From Phyllostachys edulis (Eukaryota > Streptophyta > Magnoliopsida > Poales > Poaceae): 64,000 nt of DNA. Made by a program: the position numbers and the translations under genes. The notes beneath the pieces were generated by a model. That model did not search any database. It had not been told where the DNA came from and worked only from the letters and a program-made list of their open reading frames with translations. Shown piece after piece: positions 11,790-23,180 of the stretch. Every line of letters begins with the position of its first letter. Position 1 is the stretch's first letter. The stretch covers positions 24,533,022 to 24,597,021 of the forward strand of contig CM070563.1 in the NCBI GenBank assembly GCA_036346405.1. Direction: 5' to 3'.

Positions 11790-13234
11790 AAGGTAGATAT
11801 TGAATTTATATTGATAACCGTCGTATTCTATCGCTATGCTAAAAACCATCTGTGAAGAGGTAATATCACGCATTTATTCATATTAAAAACCGCTTGATAT
11901 TTTTTACGATTAGCTCAACAAGAACCGCTCGTGATAATTGTACTTCACAGACGGTATTTAATTATAACCGTCTGTGATAATATCGCTTCAGCTCGGTGCG
12001 TTTCTTCGTCGCCCGATGAGTTTCTTCGTCGCCGTCGTCACCGATGTGTCCCTTCGTTGCATCAATGCCGCTTCGGCTCCCCGATGCATCTCTTCATCTC
12101 ACACGCTGAATTTATTCCTTGTTTTATAATAAATGATCATCCGCCATCGAAGATGATCATCCCCACATATAACTCTATACTTCTAAAGCAGAAATATGGC
12201 TCCCTCTCGGCATGTTTCCTTATCGTCGGCATTGATTGCCTACCTGGCCATACTATACGAGCGTCTCTCTGGCTGTACGTTGGCGGATGCTGTGGAAGAA
12301 CACCGTAATTTTAGCAGTATCTTCACTCCTCTGTCCGAGGATTTGCCGGAGCAGGTGATGGCCACCTTCCACCGTCTTGACATCCTCCTCCGCCGCGTCT
12401 TCTAGGTGATCTCCCACTTCCGGCGAGTTTACTGTGTTATCGATGTCGCCCTTCACAACGACGTTGCACGTCTCCAGGAGGCTTGCCATCACTTGGACTG
12501 TTTAATCGAGGCGGCGGGCGATTGAGTCGACCATGCCGAGATTCCTCAAGCAAGGGAAGAGATCCTATGGGCTCAATTCTTCTTGATTCAACAGTTCAAG
12601 GGTCTTCGGGAGACACTCAAACGAGTGCATCAGCGGGTCAACACATTTCGGGCTTTGTTCGTTAATGATCAGGAACCGTCCGATGCTGACGTCGTCGCCT
12701 ACGAAGTTTTGAAGACGGAGATAACAGCCTACCTCCGCCACTAGAAAAACTTTGTTTATTTAGGTCTTTACTTTTTTAATCTTTGTAAGAAGCGACTGGC
12801 CACGCTGTTTGGCCATATGAAAATTCCAAAAAAAAAAAATCTTGTTTGGAGGTGAAGTTACTATATTATATGTTGAACTATATATATATCAGAGAGGCTT
12901 TAGTGGAACAAATTAATTAATTATATTCGATCTGTGATATGTATCATAGTTAAAGCAAATTTTTAGCAGTATTTAAATGACAAAATTGACATATAAACAT
13001 GTAATTTCTTCATGTCATGTAATTGATGCATGTATACATGATAATATGCTCAAAACATAAAACTTGAGAACAACTATATCACAGACGGTTCTATAATAGA
13101 ACCGTCTATGATATATCTCATATCACGGACGGTTCTATACATACCACGGACGGTTCTATTATGGAACCGTCTATGATAACTATTACTAATGGTTCCATAA
13201 TAGAACCGTCTGTGATATCTCTTTATTAGTAGGA
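11790..13234. mobile_element. Non-autonomous DNA element with ACCGTCTGTGATA repeats
   Basis: Both ends carry inverted copies of the word ACAGACGGTT/AACCGTCTGTGATA (left about 11,850-11,985, right 13,070-13,225). Subterminal repeats of this type are typical of grass CACTA elements and related MITEs. The right end reads TTATTAGTAG, near but not identical to a CACTA terminus, so the superfamily is tentative. The interior contains an inactivated ORF. Confidence 0.5.
12196..12744 (+). pseudogene. Inactivated ORF of about 180 codons inside the element
   Basis: One frame stays open from the ATG at 12,196 to the TAG at 12,742, broken only by TAG at 12,403 and TGA at 12,523. The peptide is helical and charged (LADAVEEHRNF, LSEDLPEQVM, then ARLQEACHHLDCLIEAAGD and LRETLKRVHQRVNTFRAFV) and looks like former protein rather than noise. 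Both stops are explained by single C-to-T or G-to-A changes, as expected from methylated, silenced DNA. I do not recognise the family; it may be element-encoded or captured. Confidence 0.5.
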
Positions 13235-13556
13235 GCCCGCTAGGGTTTGCGCCCGCCCTAACTCGTCACTCCGGCGCCCTTACTACTCGCTCTTTCCCCT
13301 CTCCACCGAGTGCCCCGACCGACGCCGCCGCCCGACCCCGTTGCACGGGCTAGACACTACGATTGCCGCACAAGACACTCAGACGATAAGAGTGACTTGT
13401 GCAAGATCCTGTCGTGCCACAACTATGGTGATGCCGCCACCCAAGCCACTGGCTTGGCCTCGTGTCGTCGCTGCGCCGCCACCGCACTCCATCGCCACGT
13501 GTTCGCTTGGTTCTCCAACATGCCCATGCTCGCCGACCTCCTGGCGGCCAAGCCCG
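13235..13556. other. GC-rich stretch, no recognised gene
   Basis: Overlapping ORFs in several frames (for example 13,310-13,561) reflect GC-rich composition and none resembles a known family. It may be a genic remnant cut on the right by the copia LTR. Confidence 0.3.
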
Positions 13557-15138
13557 TGTAAGATCGAGGAGGCCGACTAGAAGGGGGCTGAATAGGCATT
13601 TTAAAAATCTTTTGGCTAAAACCAATTTATAATGCGGAAGCTAATACAAATACGGTTTTGCACAATTAAAGCCTAAATCAACTAGGTTCACCTAAGTGCA
13701 CCAACAATACAAGTCTATTGATAAATATAGCAATTAAGCAAAGACTTGTAAGCTATTCAATTTAATCAATGTAAATAGCACAAAGCTAGGCAAGCATTCA
13801 TCCACAATGAATAAGCAATTTAATACAAGGAATATAAATTGCACAATGTAAAACGCAAGAATGCAAACCACAATTGACACAGCGATGTTTTACCGTGGTG
13901 ATCGGAGACTTGCGGTCTCCCCTAATCCATGTTGAGGCAAGCCCAAACCAATTGGACCGGCTCCACGAATTGAGCAACCGCCTCCGAGGTAAGTCCAACC
14001 ACTTGGACCGGTTCCAAACCGAACCAACACCTCGCTCCACTAGGGTTGCTCTTTTCTCCACTCCGGAGATGGCAAGCACCACACCACTCACAAACCACTC
14101 GGGTCTTCTCACAAGCTTCTTTGAGAAGATCACCGACGCACGATGCCACCACGCTGTCTAGGTGTCGGCAAACACCAAGAGTAACAAATCTTAGACCCTA
14201 ACTTGACCTAATCAAGTGTCTAAGCTCAAGTGGATACACAATCCACTACCTAATGCAACACATGCACTAGGGTTTGCTCTCCAAGCTCACTAAGTGCAAC
14301 ACATGCACACAAGAGAGTAGAGGGCTTGCTCTTTGCTCAATGAACTATCTAGGGGCACCAGCAACCTGCCCACACACGGCCAAGGTGGGTATTTATAGCC
14401 CACATACAAAAACTAGCCGTTGTGGAAAAGTCTGCTGAAAAATCAGCACATGCGGTACGACCGCCAACTAGGGTGCGGTACGACCGCACTTCCTCCAACA
14501 GTTATAAAACTAGCCATTGGGCACCGGTGCGATACGACCGCGAACTAACATGCGGTACTACAGCTTGGTCCGGTCGTACCGCTCAAGGAGCGCGGTACTA
14601 CCGATTCTCAAGGGAGTCGCCGAACCAAAATACACTGGTACTGTTTTAATTGTACCGCCAACTGGAAATCGGAACAACCGATGCGCGGTCATACCGCACC
14701 AAAATCCGGTCGAACCGCCCATAACACGTCGGTACAACCGATTTTCCTGAGAAAAACAACAATTTGCATCCAAAACAAATTCAATTGCAAAACACATTTG
14801 ACAATTGACAAGTGATGCAAACAAGGGTTCAAAGGCAAGATTCTAAACAAGTTGCAAAACACATTTGCCAACTTTTAGAATCACACCACAAATTGCACTC
14901 CGCTTTAACTCAGTTTGCAAAACACATTTGCCACCAAATTGACGCGCGATGCAAACAATGATTCACATGAGATTCTCAACAAGTTGCAAAACACATTTGC
15001 CAACTTATAGAATCACACTACAAGGAATAAGGTACATGGACTTACACCGTTTGCAAAACACATTCGCAAACCAAAGTCACATGCTACAAGGATTATCCAC
15101 GAGCTACAACTATTTGCAAAACACATTCGCAAATATTG
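13557..15138 (-). mobile_element. Copia LTR, truncated, reverse orientation
   Basis: This is the reverse complement of the 3' 1.6 kb of the LTR at 21,161-23,125. It begins (plus strand) TGTAAGATCGAGGAGGCCGA, the complement of the LTR end, and runs to the TTTGCAAAACACATTCGCAA repeats. No PBS lies left of 13,557. At about 15,138 homology stops and a gag fragment of a different copia type begins, so the first ~370 bp of this LTR are lost. Confidence 0.85.
14390..14397 (-). promoter_or_regulatory. TATA box of the reversed copia LTR
   Basis: TATTTATA here is the complement of the TATAAATA found at 22,341 and 48,056 in the sister LTRs, in the same GGGCTATAAATACCCACC context. It marks the LTR promoter. 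Confidence 0.6.
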
Positions 15139-15505
15139 GCAACAACAATATTAGCAGACTTTGAATTCTGCCCTTGCTGATTCTTCCCACCCTTGCGTTG
15201 GCTGCAATCCTTGGCCCAATGACCAGGTTCGCCACACACAAAGCAAAGACCATCCTTTGTGTTCTTCTTCTTCTTCTTGAAGCTTGTTGTTTGTGCACTC
15301 TTGTTCTTGCCTTTGAACTTTTGTGCTTGGCCATTCTTCTTCTGCACCACATTGGCACTAGAATGTCCCTCATTACTTCTAGTGTGTGTATCTTTTTCTC
15401 TCACCTTCTCTTCAACATCAAGAGACCCAATGAGATTTTCAACAGAAAACTCTTGTCTCTTGTGTTTTAGAGAAGTAGCAAAATTCCTCCAACCCGCGGG
15501 GATGC
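15138..15505 (-). pseudogene. Copia gag fragment with CCHC zinc knuckle
   Basis: On the minus strand the frame reads LPPTWRNFATSLKHKRQEF, then a Lys/Asn-rich linker and a CX2CX4HX4C knuckle (CFVCGEPGHWAKDC near 15,240). This is the C-terminal half of a Ty1/copia gag, which packages element RNA. Neither the N-terminal gag nor pol is present. It is fused on the left to a truncated LTR of another copia family, evidence of a deletion junction. Confidence 0.75.
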
Positions 15506-16745
15506 CTAGCAGCCTAGTATCAGTTAAGGACTTAAGTGAAACTTATTCACACAAAACTATCAATTGAAGACTTAGTCCATTGTGCAGTTGTGGATACATG
15601 TAGCTTCTGTTCTAGATGGATGTTCAACCTTAACCGGTCTCCATCAAAACACTGGTATATTAAAACAATACTGTGGATCAAGGCATTTGACATGTGCCCT
15701 TGGGATCTGGTGGGGGATTGTTGGAATTAATATGGGCTAGGCCCAAATTTATATTCTAGTTAATTCCTGGTAAATCTCAAAGGCTCATGTGCATGTGCTA
15801 AAACTACTTAGTCCCACATGGAGGGATAAAGGGGAGCTACACCACTTTATAAGGTGGAACGTGGTAGCCCTCTTATGGAATTAGAGAGAGCCAACACACA
15901 CGCCGCCGCCGAGCCGAGCTGCCGCCGCAAGCCGCGGCGCTCGCTTACAGCGTGTCAAAGGGCGCATTTTCTTTATCTATTCGAAAATCGAAACGCACTG
16001 ACTCGTAATTGATTGCGAATCAATGGCAACCGTTGGTCTCTGGTCTCTTTATTTTTTGGCGAACAGAGTTCTGGTTCATGATGGCGACTGTTGGTCTTTG
16101 GACTTCCTGGCGGCTGTTGGCCTTTGCACTTACTGGCGACTGTTGGCCTTTGGACTTCCTGGTGACTGTTGGCCTTTGAACTTTCTGGTTCTGGCTATTT
16201 AAAGAACAGATTCTGGTTCTTCTCCAAGGTTACACACAACAGAACTCCACTGTTTTTGTTGCTGCCTCTGGCTATCTCCATCCCGGCGAGGTATGTGTAC
16301 GGCCGCACCGGGAGAGCTGGCCTCCGGAACCTTCGTCCTTGAAGGCTTGCACGAGCGAGGGCAAATAAGGTTTTAATGAGCGTCAGACGATCGCCGCTTT
16401 ACGCGTCTACATCAAGTGCACGACTACGACTCTCTGCTACGTTCTACATCAACTGCACGGCTACACGACGTCCACTACATCATGATGAACAACGACATTA
16501 TCAAGAATTCTGGTGCTACTTCTTCTTCTACTGAATCTGGGTATGTTACTTGGTTTGCTTTACTATTTGTTGTTGTGTTGAACGCTGAGATAGATATGCT
16601 AGTTTCTGTCTTTCTAGAAATTAGTATGCCTATAGTGTTCATAGTTACCTGCTTTGTGTTTGTGAAAATAACTAGAGTATTTTTCATATTTTATCTAGTA
16701 TATTTCTGGATTAAAGTAATTCGAAAAATGCTTACATACTTAACA
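15506..16745 (+). mobile_element. Copia 3' end: internal tail, PPT and 3' LTR
   Basis: A polypurine-like GGTGGGGGAT (15,709-15,718) precedes an LTR that starts TGTTGGAATTAATATGGGCT at 15,719 and ends ACTTAACA at 16,745, about 1,027 bp. The LTR includes a GC-rich leader region (15,900-16,450) and an AT-rich end. The 200 bp before the PPT are non-coding internal sequence. The 5' part of this element is missing. Confidence 0.65.
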
Positions 16746-16905
16746 CTCTCCACCAGCAGGCTAATTAACGGCCACGCAAAATCTAAGGTTGGGAGCGGCT
16801 AGTGATAGTGAAATCTGCTAAGTCGTTGGTTGCGGACCAAGTCTATAAATTTTTTGAACTTGCATGTAAATTTAACGAGGGTTTTGAGCTTGTATGCAAA
16901 AAGCT
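16746..16905. repeat. Duplicated segment, copy 2
   Basis: Matches 7,454-7,659. Here it directly follows the copia LTR end and runs on at the right into sequence not shared with copy 1, because copy 1 is cut there by a gypsy LTR. Confidence 0.65.
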
Positions 16906-18089
16906 ACAGGGCAATGGACCCCACAGCTTCCACGTACATCCGGCACCGGTCGCTGGCTGCGTCTTTCGAACAAAAAGCGACAAAGTGTCCACTGGTTCGG
17001 TAAGCAGTGGACGCCCACAAACTAACGTGCATGTTCGGTACCTGCCACCTGATCCCCTGGTCCACTATAGAGCACGCAAGCTGTCAGTTGCTCTCGTGAT
17101 CATATAACATTATTTATTTATTTTTAAAAATATTTTAAATTTAACTTCTCGCTAACTTTATTTTTCAATTCTGATCCATTAGGTCACGTCATAACTCGTG
17201 ACGTGACCAAACCATTCTGTTATGCCACTTTTCTCGCTAGGCTAAACCACGCCACGCAAGCCGTCAGACGCATGTTTGTGCGGCGTGGATGGCATGTCAG
17301 AATAGCCCAAAAATCCATAAACGCAAAAATATGAGATTTTTAAAACTTTTTATGTGATAGCTAGTGTTGTTCTTCTCGATCGTATTTTTGGAGAGTTGCT
17401 TGAGTGAACTTTCTCTTTTGCTAGCACAAGTCCAATTAGAATTATCTAACAGATATCAGATTCTTATTTGTCATCGTGTGAGAATCCCTTCAAGCAAAGC
17501 TTGGAATTTTAGCAAGTATTAAATTCTGTCAATCGGCCATTAATAGCCATCGCTCAAACTGTCACTCAGCTGCACTATGTTGCCCACTCCGTCAACAGCA
17601 CCAACCACTCCTTGTCGAGTTGTGCTAAAGTGCCTATACATAGTTGCTCCAAGCCCATGTTGCCTTTCTTCGCCATTCTAGTGCTAGCCTCACTTTCTTC
17701 CTCCCCTAAGTGAACTCGAGCTCCAGTCAGGCTCAAGCGCTCACTTTGGCCAAGCATCGTCACATCACCGCCTTCGCCGTCGACGCCCATCGGGGTCGCC
17801 TTTGACCTTGTACTTCCTCCCCTCCGAGCAGAATACTTCAAGACATCTCTTAAGGATCATCTACCTGCTTCCATGGAGCCACCTCGAAGATTGAAGACTA
17901 CTCTCCTTCCTCAAGCCACTATTGTAGCGCAGAGTTCCTCTCGCTGTCGTGGTCCACCGTTGTCAGCCTAGCTCCGGTTAGCTCATTTCCCTAGCTCAGT
18001 ACCGGTATGTTCCTAGTGGCTCAGATGCTCCTCCTTGTTCGAGCTATTCTATTCTTTCTCTAATGTTTCTCTGGCTCTTTCACTGGCTC
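16906..18089. other. Non-coding stretch, no gene recognised
   Basis: 16,906-17,330 is mixed-composition sequence with a CACGTCATAACTCGTGACGTG palindrome near 17,182. 17,340-18,090 reads like LTR leader sequence. The ORF at 17,575-17,841 (minus) has no family features. Confidence 0.3.
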
Positions 18090-18660
18090 ATCCGATCGCA
18101 TTAAAGCAGTCGAACATTTGCTTCTTTCGACTACTGTTGTGTAGTCGAAGACTTCTCTCCTTCGACTACGCACGATTAAAGCCTTCTACGACCACGTAGT
18201 CAAAACTTCTTCGACTACGCATGGCCGAAACCTCCCCCGACCGCATCTAGTCGTATCTCCCCTTTGTAGAAAGTTACCAAAGGATCTAACACATTCCTAG
18301 GTAATTGGATAGAAGAACTCCGGTGGTCGAAGATTCCTTCGACTAGTACTTCCACAACCTCCTCAGGTCATAACACTTTCACGACCTCCCCTAGTCATAG
18401 CACTTTCACGACCTCCCCAGGTCATAACACTTTCACGACCTCCCCAGGTCATAACACTTTCATGACCTCCCCTGGTCATAGCACTTCCACGACCTCCCCT
18501 GGTCACAGCACCTCCACGACCACACAGTTCGACCACTGTGTTTCGGCCACTCAGTTCAACCACTGAGTTTCGATCACTCGATCGACCACTATGGTTCGAC
18601 CACACAGTTCGACCACGGTGCTTTAAGCACACAGCTTAACCACTGTGTTTTGACCATACC
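18090..18660. repeat. Region of short inverted repeats (TCGAAG/CTTCGA, GGTCGT)
   Basis: The stretch alternates GTCGAAG..CTTCGAC pairs (18,110-18,350), a 27-bp tandem array, and CGACCAC...GTGGTCGA-type units (18,520-18,660). It resembles the palindrome arrays in the Tat LTR at 43,028 and probably belongs to an old gypsy LTR. Confidence 0.5.
18365..18523. repeat. 27-bp tandem repeat, about six copies
   Basis: The unit is GGTCATAACACTTTCACGAC followed by CTCCCCA, with slight variation. It gives a nine-residue repeat (about GGRESVMTW) on the minus strand, which explains the minus ORF at 18,363-18,632 as a repeat artefact. Confidence 0.8.
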
Positions 18661-18849
18661 CATCTATACCTTCGGCCAACCTAGTTTAAGACCCTTGGTT
18701 TGAGACTCTCCAAATTGTCGCCAGATATGGGTGTTTCCTTTTGAAGTGTTTCTTTCATCGAATGTATTTGGACTTATTGGAGTTCATTTGATTGTTGATT
18801 TCAAATTGAGTTTCTCGGGGTTTATTTAACTTCTAGTTATTCTTACGTA

Positions 18850-20500
18850 TATAGAAGCCGAAGCGACCGAAGATCCTCCGGTTGATCCAGGACAAGATCA
18901 GCAAAACCCTGACCAAGGCGAGTCAACACTTTGATCATATTGCACCTACCTTTTGCCAATTATGTTGTATTAAATTATGAAATTGCATTGCTATATTTTA
19001 TCCAACTATATTGGTCTAGCTCATAGTTAATGCCTTAATAATAATTGTGTATAAACTTCCAAACCTTGAATTTGGACATTATCCTTGTCAACCTAGAATT
19101 AATGGTTAACATACTAGTTAATAAGTCTGTATCTAAGTGTCATGCTTAGCCTTGCTTAGATACAATGTCATGCGGGCATTTAAATTGCCCGACCACAATC
19201 ATTAAAAACTTTTTGAAAGTGATTTGGGGTAGTTGAGGCTGGGAGCCTGGCTGGTATGTTGGACTAAAGAGTATTTTCAAAACAAAGAAAACCTGAAAAC
19301 TGTTTTCGACTCGAGTGGCTGGAGAGAGTGGCTGGTGCTGGGGGCACGAGAGAATGTTGGTATGTGGATGTACCACTCGAATCAATTAAGGACCGAATCT
19401 TGGAATGAGCTCTCATGCAAAAACAATGCAACTACAAGTCTATAATGGGTACGACCTAGCCAACTAATTTGCTCTCCTCGGCGTGGCTCCGCCGTTGGGT
19501 GGAATGCGGGTAGACAGTCGGGGCAGAACGAAGCTACAGGAACCACACGACACAAGAGGGGGCCTCCTGGGAGCGTGGCTCCAGGCGGTGGAAATCTTAG
19601 TGTAGCGGATGGAGTGCGTCGAGGTTGAGCATTATAAAGGCCTTGTGGTAATCTCCCCTTGATTCACATGTCTAAGGGAACGTGTGTATATATATCAAGA
19701 CGATTACCTCTTGTGGGTAAAGTGTGTGAACTCTGTAGAGTAAGAAAACTATCTAGATAGCCGTGGTCATGGTCAAGAGCGGTGCTGAGAACTTGCTCGA
19801 TATAGCTTTTATTTTTACAAAACCATTTGTGATGAAAAGGAAGGATGGGGTGGGACCCTAGGGATTTGAGAAAGCCTGGTCGGGGACTAGTGGTAAATAC
19901 GGGATAGCCTGAGCATTGGGTGGATGGAGCCACTCAATGGTATAGGAGGTGGGACCTCCACTAGTACTTTACAAATGAAAATTCATTTAAGAAAACAGAT
20001 TGTTAAAAATGCTAAGTCTCAGGATTTTCTACTACTTAACTAGTTCAAACTTGGCTTTGTGCAAATAAAAGAACTCTAAAACTTCCCTTGGCTTGCCCTG
20101 CATCTATACGACTGCATTGTGCGTTAGCTCGCGAGTACAGTTGTGTACTCAGGCTCGTCCAATATAATCTTTCAGACCCATGTGATCAAGACCCCTACTA
20201 CTACCACTACCACTCGGATGTCTTTGAACCGTAAGATGGTGAAGATGATGAAGCTTAGGCCGACCCCGATTATGCGCTCGTAGGCAAGAGTGAATGGATC
20301 CATTACGACTTGTTTTGCTTCCGCACTTATCTTTGTTTCTATACTCTGACTTTTGTAAGATTTCTATTTCGTAGCTCTTTTGTAAAACAGTTGGTCGCAC
20401 AGCCTGATATGTATAAATATATATGTTATGTTGCGGGCTTGTATTGCTCAATTGTTCATACGAGCACTGTCCCTACGAGCACTATTCACCCCGAACACAG
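18850..20500 (+). mobile_element. Old gypsy LTR remnant
   Basis: Landmarks are a GAAGCCGAAGCGACCGAAGA stretch, CAAGGCGAGT...TTTGATCATATTG (18,915-18,940), and GCTCGCGAGTACAGTTGTGTACTC near 20,126-20,150. These are typical of large grass gypsy LTRs and shared in part with 10,751-11,780. No protein domain is present and the ends are not defined. Confidence 0.4.
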
Positions 20501-20527
20501 TCTACACTGAGTGTAGTCATACCACCT

Positions 20528-20641
20528 ACGACCGGGTGTGATCTCCAGGACCACTCCTCAGGACCTCCTCGAAACCTCTCCAGGACCACTCCTCAGGACC
20601 TCCGCGAAACCTCTCTAGGACCACTCCCTAGGACCTCCTAG
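20528..20641. repeat. AGGACCTCC tandem array, left part
   Basis: Degenerate repeats of CAGGACCTCCT, with a higher-order unit of about 35-38 bp. The array continues at 48,842-49,075 on the far side of the composite copia element, which therefore inserted into it. Confidence 0.75.
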
Positions 20642-20646
20642 GAACC

Positions 20647-21160
20647 TGAAGAATCTAGGCCCGCCATTATGAGTTAATTGAGTATTTTGGTTATTAATGA
20701 CAAATCTAATTGTGAGACTAATATGTTTATTGATATACCTATTGCTAAGTCTAAATTGGATATAAAGGTGAAAATCAAAGAGGTGAGCATTCTACATTAT
20801 ACTCCTATCTTGTTGCATTCCTCGGATCCAAAATATAGGTTGAACTTCACCAAAAATCTAACTTGAATATGTGCATATGTTTCCATTACACATTTGTGTA
20901 TGCACACATTTAGGGGGAGTTCACTCTATGTTTTGTGGTTTCATTAGTATTGATCCATATTCCATTTCCACATATATTAAGGATCTTTACGATGAAACAA
21001 ATCCTTTGACTATATAAAACTTGTGTAGTTTACATATGTACTCTTGAAACATATCATATGAGTATATAAGACTTGTGTAGTTCATATATACTCATATGAC
21101 TTAAATATTCAATTATTCGCTTTTGTGATGATTGTCATCAATTACCAAAGAGGGAAAGAT
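20647..21160 (+). other. Remnant of first LTR joined to internal 3' end and PPT
   Basis: The first ~90 bp align with the start of the LTR at 21,161 (shared CCATTATGAGTTAAT, then TTAATGACAA). The rest is internal tail with TTAGGGGGAG at about 20,908 and the PPT ACCAAAGAGGGAAAGAT just before the next LTR. Most of the first LTR and the preceding internal region are deleted. Confidence 0.65.
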
Positions 21161-23125
21161 TGTAGCATCTTATCCCACCATTATGAGTTAATGGTATATT
21201 CTGGTAATTAATGACAATCACATTGTGGAACTAATATTTTTTATGAGTTGGATGAATAGGTTGAGTTCCGTAGTTGAAGACCTTAGAAAATCATCATGTG
21301 TTGATGATATTGAAGTCAAGAGCTTGGAGTAAAGCATGCATCATGTGTTGATGCGTATCAAGATCTCTAAGAAGAGATGATCATGAGTTGATCATCAAGT
21401 CAAAAGAAGACCCATCATGTGTTCATGGAAGTCAAGTGAAGAATGCATCATGAGTTGATGCATATCAAGTCAATGACCCGGACTTGAAGCGAAGATGTGC
21501 GTCATCAAGCTTCTAGTGGTTGCTCAAGGCAAAGGTATAACTAGCTAGGGCTAAGGATGTGTTCCTAGTCTTTTACCGGTCTTGGTGTTTGGTTGGAAGA
21601 CCGGATTGCTAGTATAGGTTGCCGTACTATTAAGAGGGGTCTTTGACTAGTAGCTTGAGTTAGTCATGTGTTGATAGCTCATTGTGTTTGCTCTAGCTCT
21701 CATTAGCATGTTGCTATTATTTGCGAATGTTTTTTGCAAATAGTTGAAGCTCATGCATAATCCTTGTAGTATGTGACTTTAATTTGCGAATGTGTTTTTC
21801 AAATGGTTTAAGTTCATGTACCTTATTCCTTGTGGTATCGATTCTAAAAGTTGGCAAATGTGTTTTACAACTTGGTAAGAATATTGCCTTTGAACCCATG
21901 TTTGCATCACCTTGTCAATTATCAAATGTGTTTTGCAATTGAATTTGTTTTGGATGCAAATTGCTGATTTCTCAGGAAAATCGGTTGTACCGGCGTGTTG
22001 TCTGCGGTACAACTGCTCTGCAGTACGACCGAATCTTGGTGCGATATGACCGCACATCGGTTGTTCCGATTTCCAGTTGGCGGTTCGTTTAAAACAGTAC
22101 CGGTGTTTTTGGGACGGTGCCTCCCCTTGACAATCGGTAGTACCATGCTCCTTGAGCGGTACGACGGGCCTCAGCGGTTGTACCGCGTGTTGGTTGGTGG
22201 TTGTATCGCGTCGATGTCCAACGGCCAGTTTTATAGCCATTGGAGGAGGTGATGTAGTACCGCTCAGTACTTGGCAATATGACCGCGCGTGCTGAATTTT
22301 CAGCAGTCCTTTGCCCAACGGCTAGTTTTTGTGTGTGGGCTATAAATACCCACCTTGGCCGTGTGTGGACAAGCAGCTGGTGCCATATTGACTTCCATTG
22401 AGCAAAGAGCAAGCCCTCTACTCTCATTTGTGCATGTGTTGCACTTAGTGAGCTTTGAGAGGCAAACCCTAAGTGTATGTGTTGCCTTAGGTAGTGGATT
22501 GAGTATCCAATTGAGCTTAGACACTTGATTAGTTTAAGTGAGAGTTCTAGACTTATTACTCTTGGTGTTTGCCGACAAATAGACGGTGTGGAGGCGTCGT
22601 GCGTCGGTGATCTTCTCAAAGAAGCTTGTGAGAAGACCCGAGCAGTTTGTGAGTGGTGTGGTGCTCGCCATCTCTGGAGTGGAGGAAAGAGCAACCCTAG
22701 TGGAGCGAGGTGTTGGTTCAGTTTGGAACCGGTCCAAGTGGTTGGACTTACTTCGGAGGTGTTTGTTCAAGTTGTGGAGCCAGTCCAACGTGGTTGGGCT
22801 TACCTCAACGTGGATTAGGGGAGATCGGCAAGTCTCCAATCACCACGGTAAAACATCATCGTGTCAATCGTGGTTTGCATTCTTGTGTTGTACTCATTAC
22901 AATTTATATTCCTAGAATTAAATTGCTTACATGCCTTTGTATGATTGCAATAGGTATTCATAGTCTTGATTGTTAGCGCACTTAGTTGAGACTAGTTGAT
23001 TTAGGTTTTAATTGTGCAAAACCGTTTTGATATTAGCTTCCGCATTAGAAATCAGTTTTAGCCAAAGAAGTTTTTAAAACTGCATATTCACCCCCCCCCC
23101 TCTAGTCGACCTCCTCGATCTTACA
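21161..23125 (+). mobile_element. Copia LTR (central, complete), 1,965 bp
   Basis: Starts TGTAGCATCTTATCCC after a PPT and ends GATCTTACA before the PBS. U3 holds four variants of a TTTGCAAATGTGTTTTGCAA motif (21,720-21,950) and a cluster of GCGGTACGACCG-like palindromes (21,985-22,290). ORFs within it are not genes. Over the first ~380 shared bases it differs from the LTR at 47,053 at roughly 15 sites, with no indels. Confidence 0.9.
22341..22348 (+). promoter_or_regulatory. LTR TATA box
   Basis: TATAAATA in the context GGGCTATAAATACCCACC, directly after the palindrome cluster; conserved in the LTRs at 14,390 and 48,056. Confidence 0.65.
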
Positions 23126-23127
23126 AG

Positions 23128-23140
23128 TGGTATCAGAGCT
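23128..23140 (+). other. Primer-binding site, tRNA-iMet type
   Basis: TGGTATCAGAGCT begins two bases after the LTR. This is the standard Ty1/copia primer site complementary to initiator Met-tRNA. Confidence 0.85.
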
Positions 23141-23180
23141 TGGTCTCTCATTTTATTAGGCTTCACCGCCTAGAGAGTAA

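Noticed and set aside
18365..18523. Possible CRISPR-like array
   Set aside because: Units are contiguous without spacers and the genome is a plant nuclear one.
18363..18632. Minus-strand ORF with a regular nine-residue repeat, first taken for a repeat protein
   Set aside because: The 27-bp DNA tandem repeat explains it fully; flanking frames show no protein.
23128..23140. Possible tRNA gene at TGGTATCAGAGC
   Set aside because: It is only the primer-binding site next to an LTR; no cloverleaf surrounds it. No tRNA or rRNA gene was found elsewhere.
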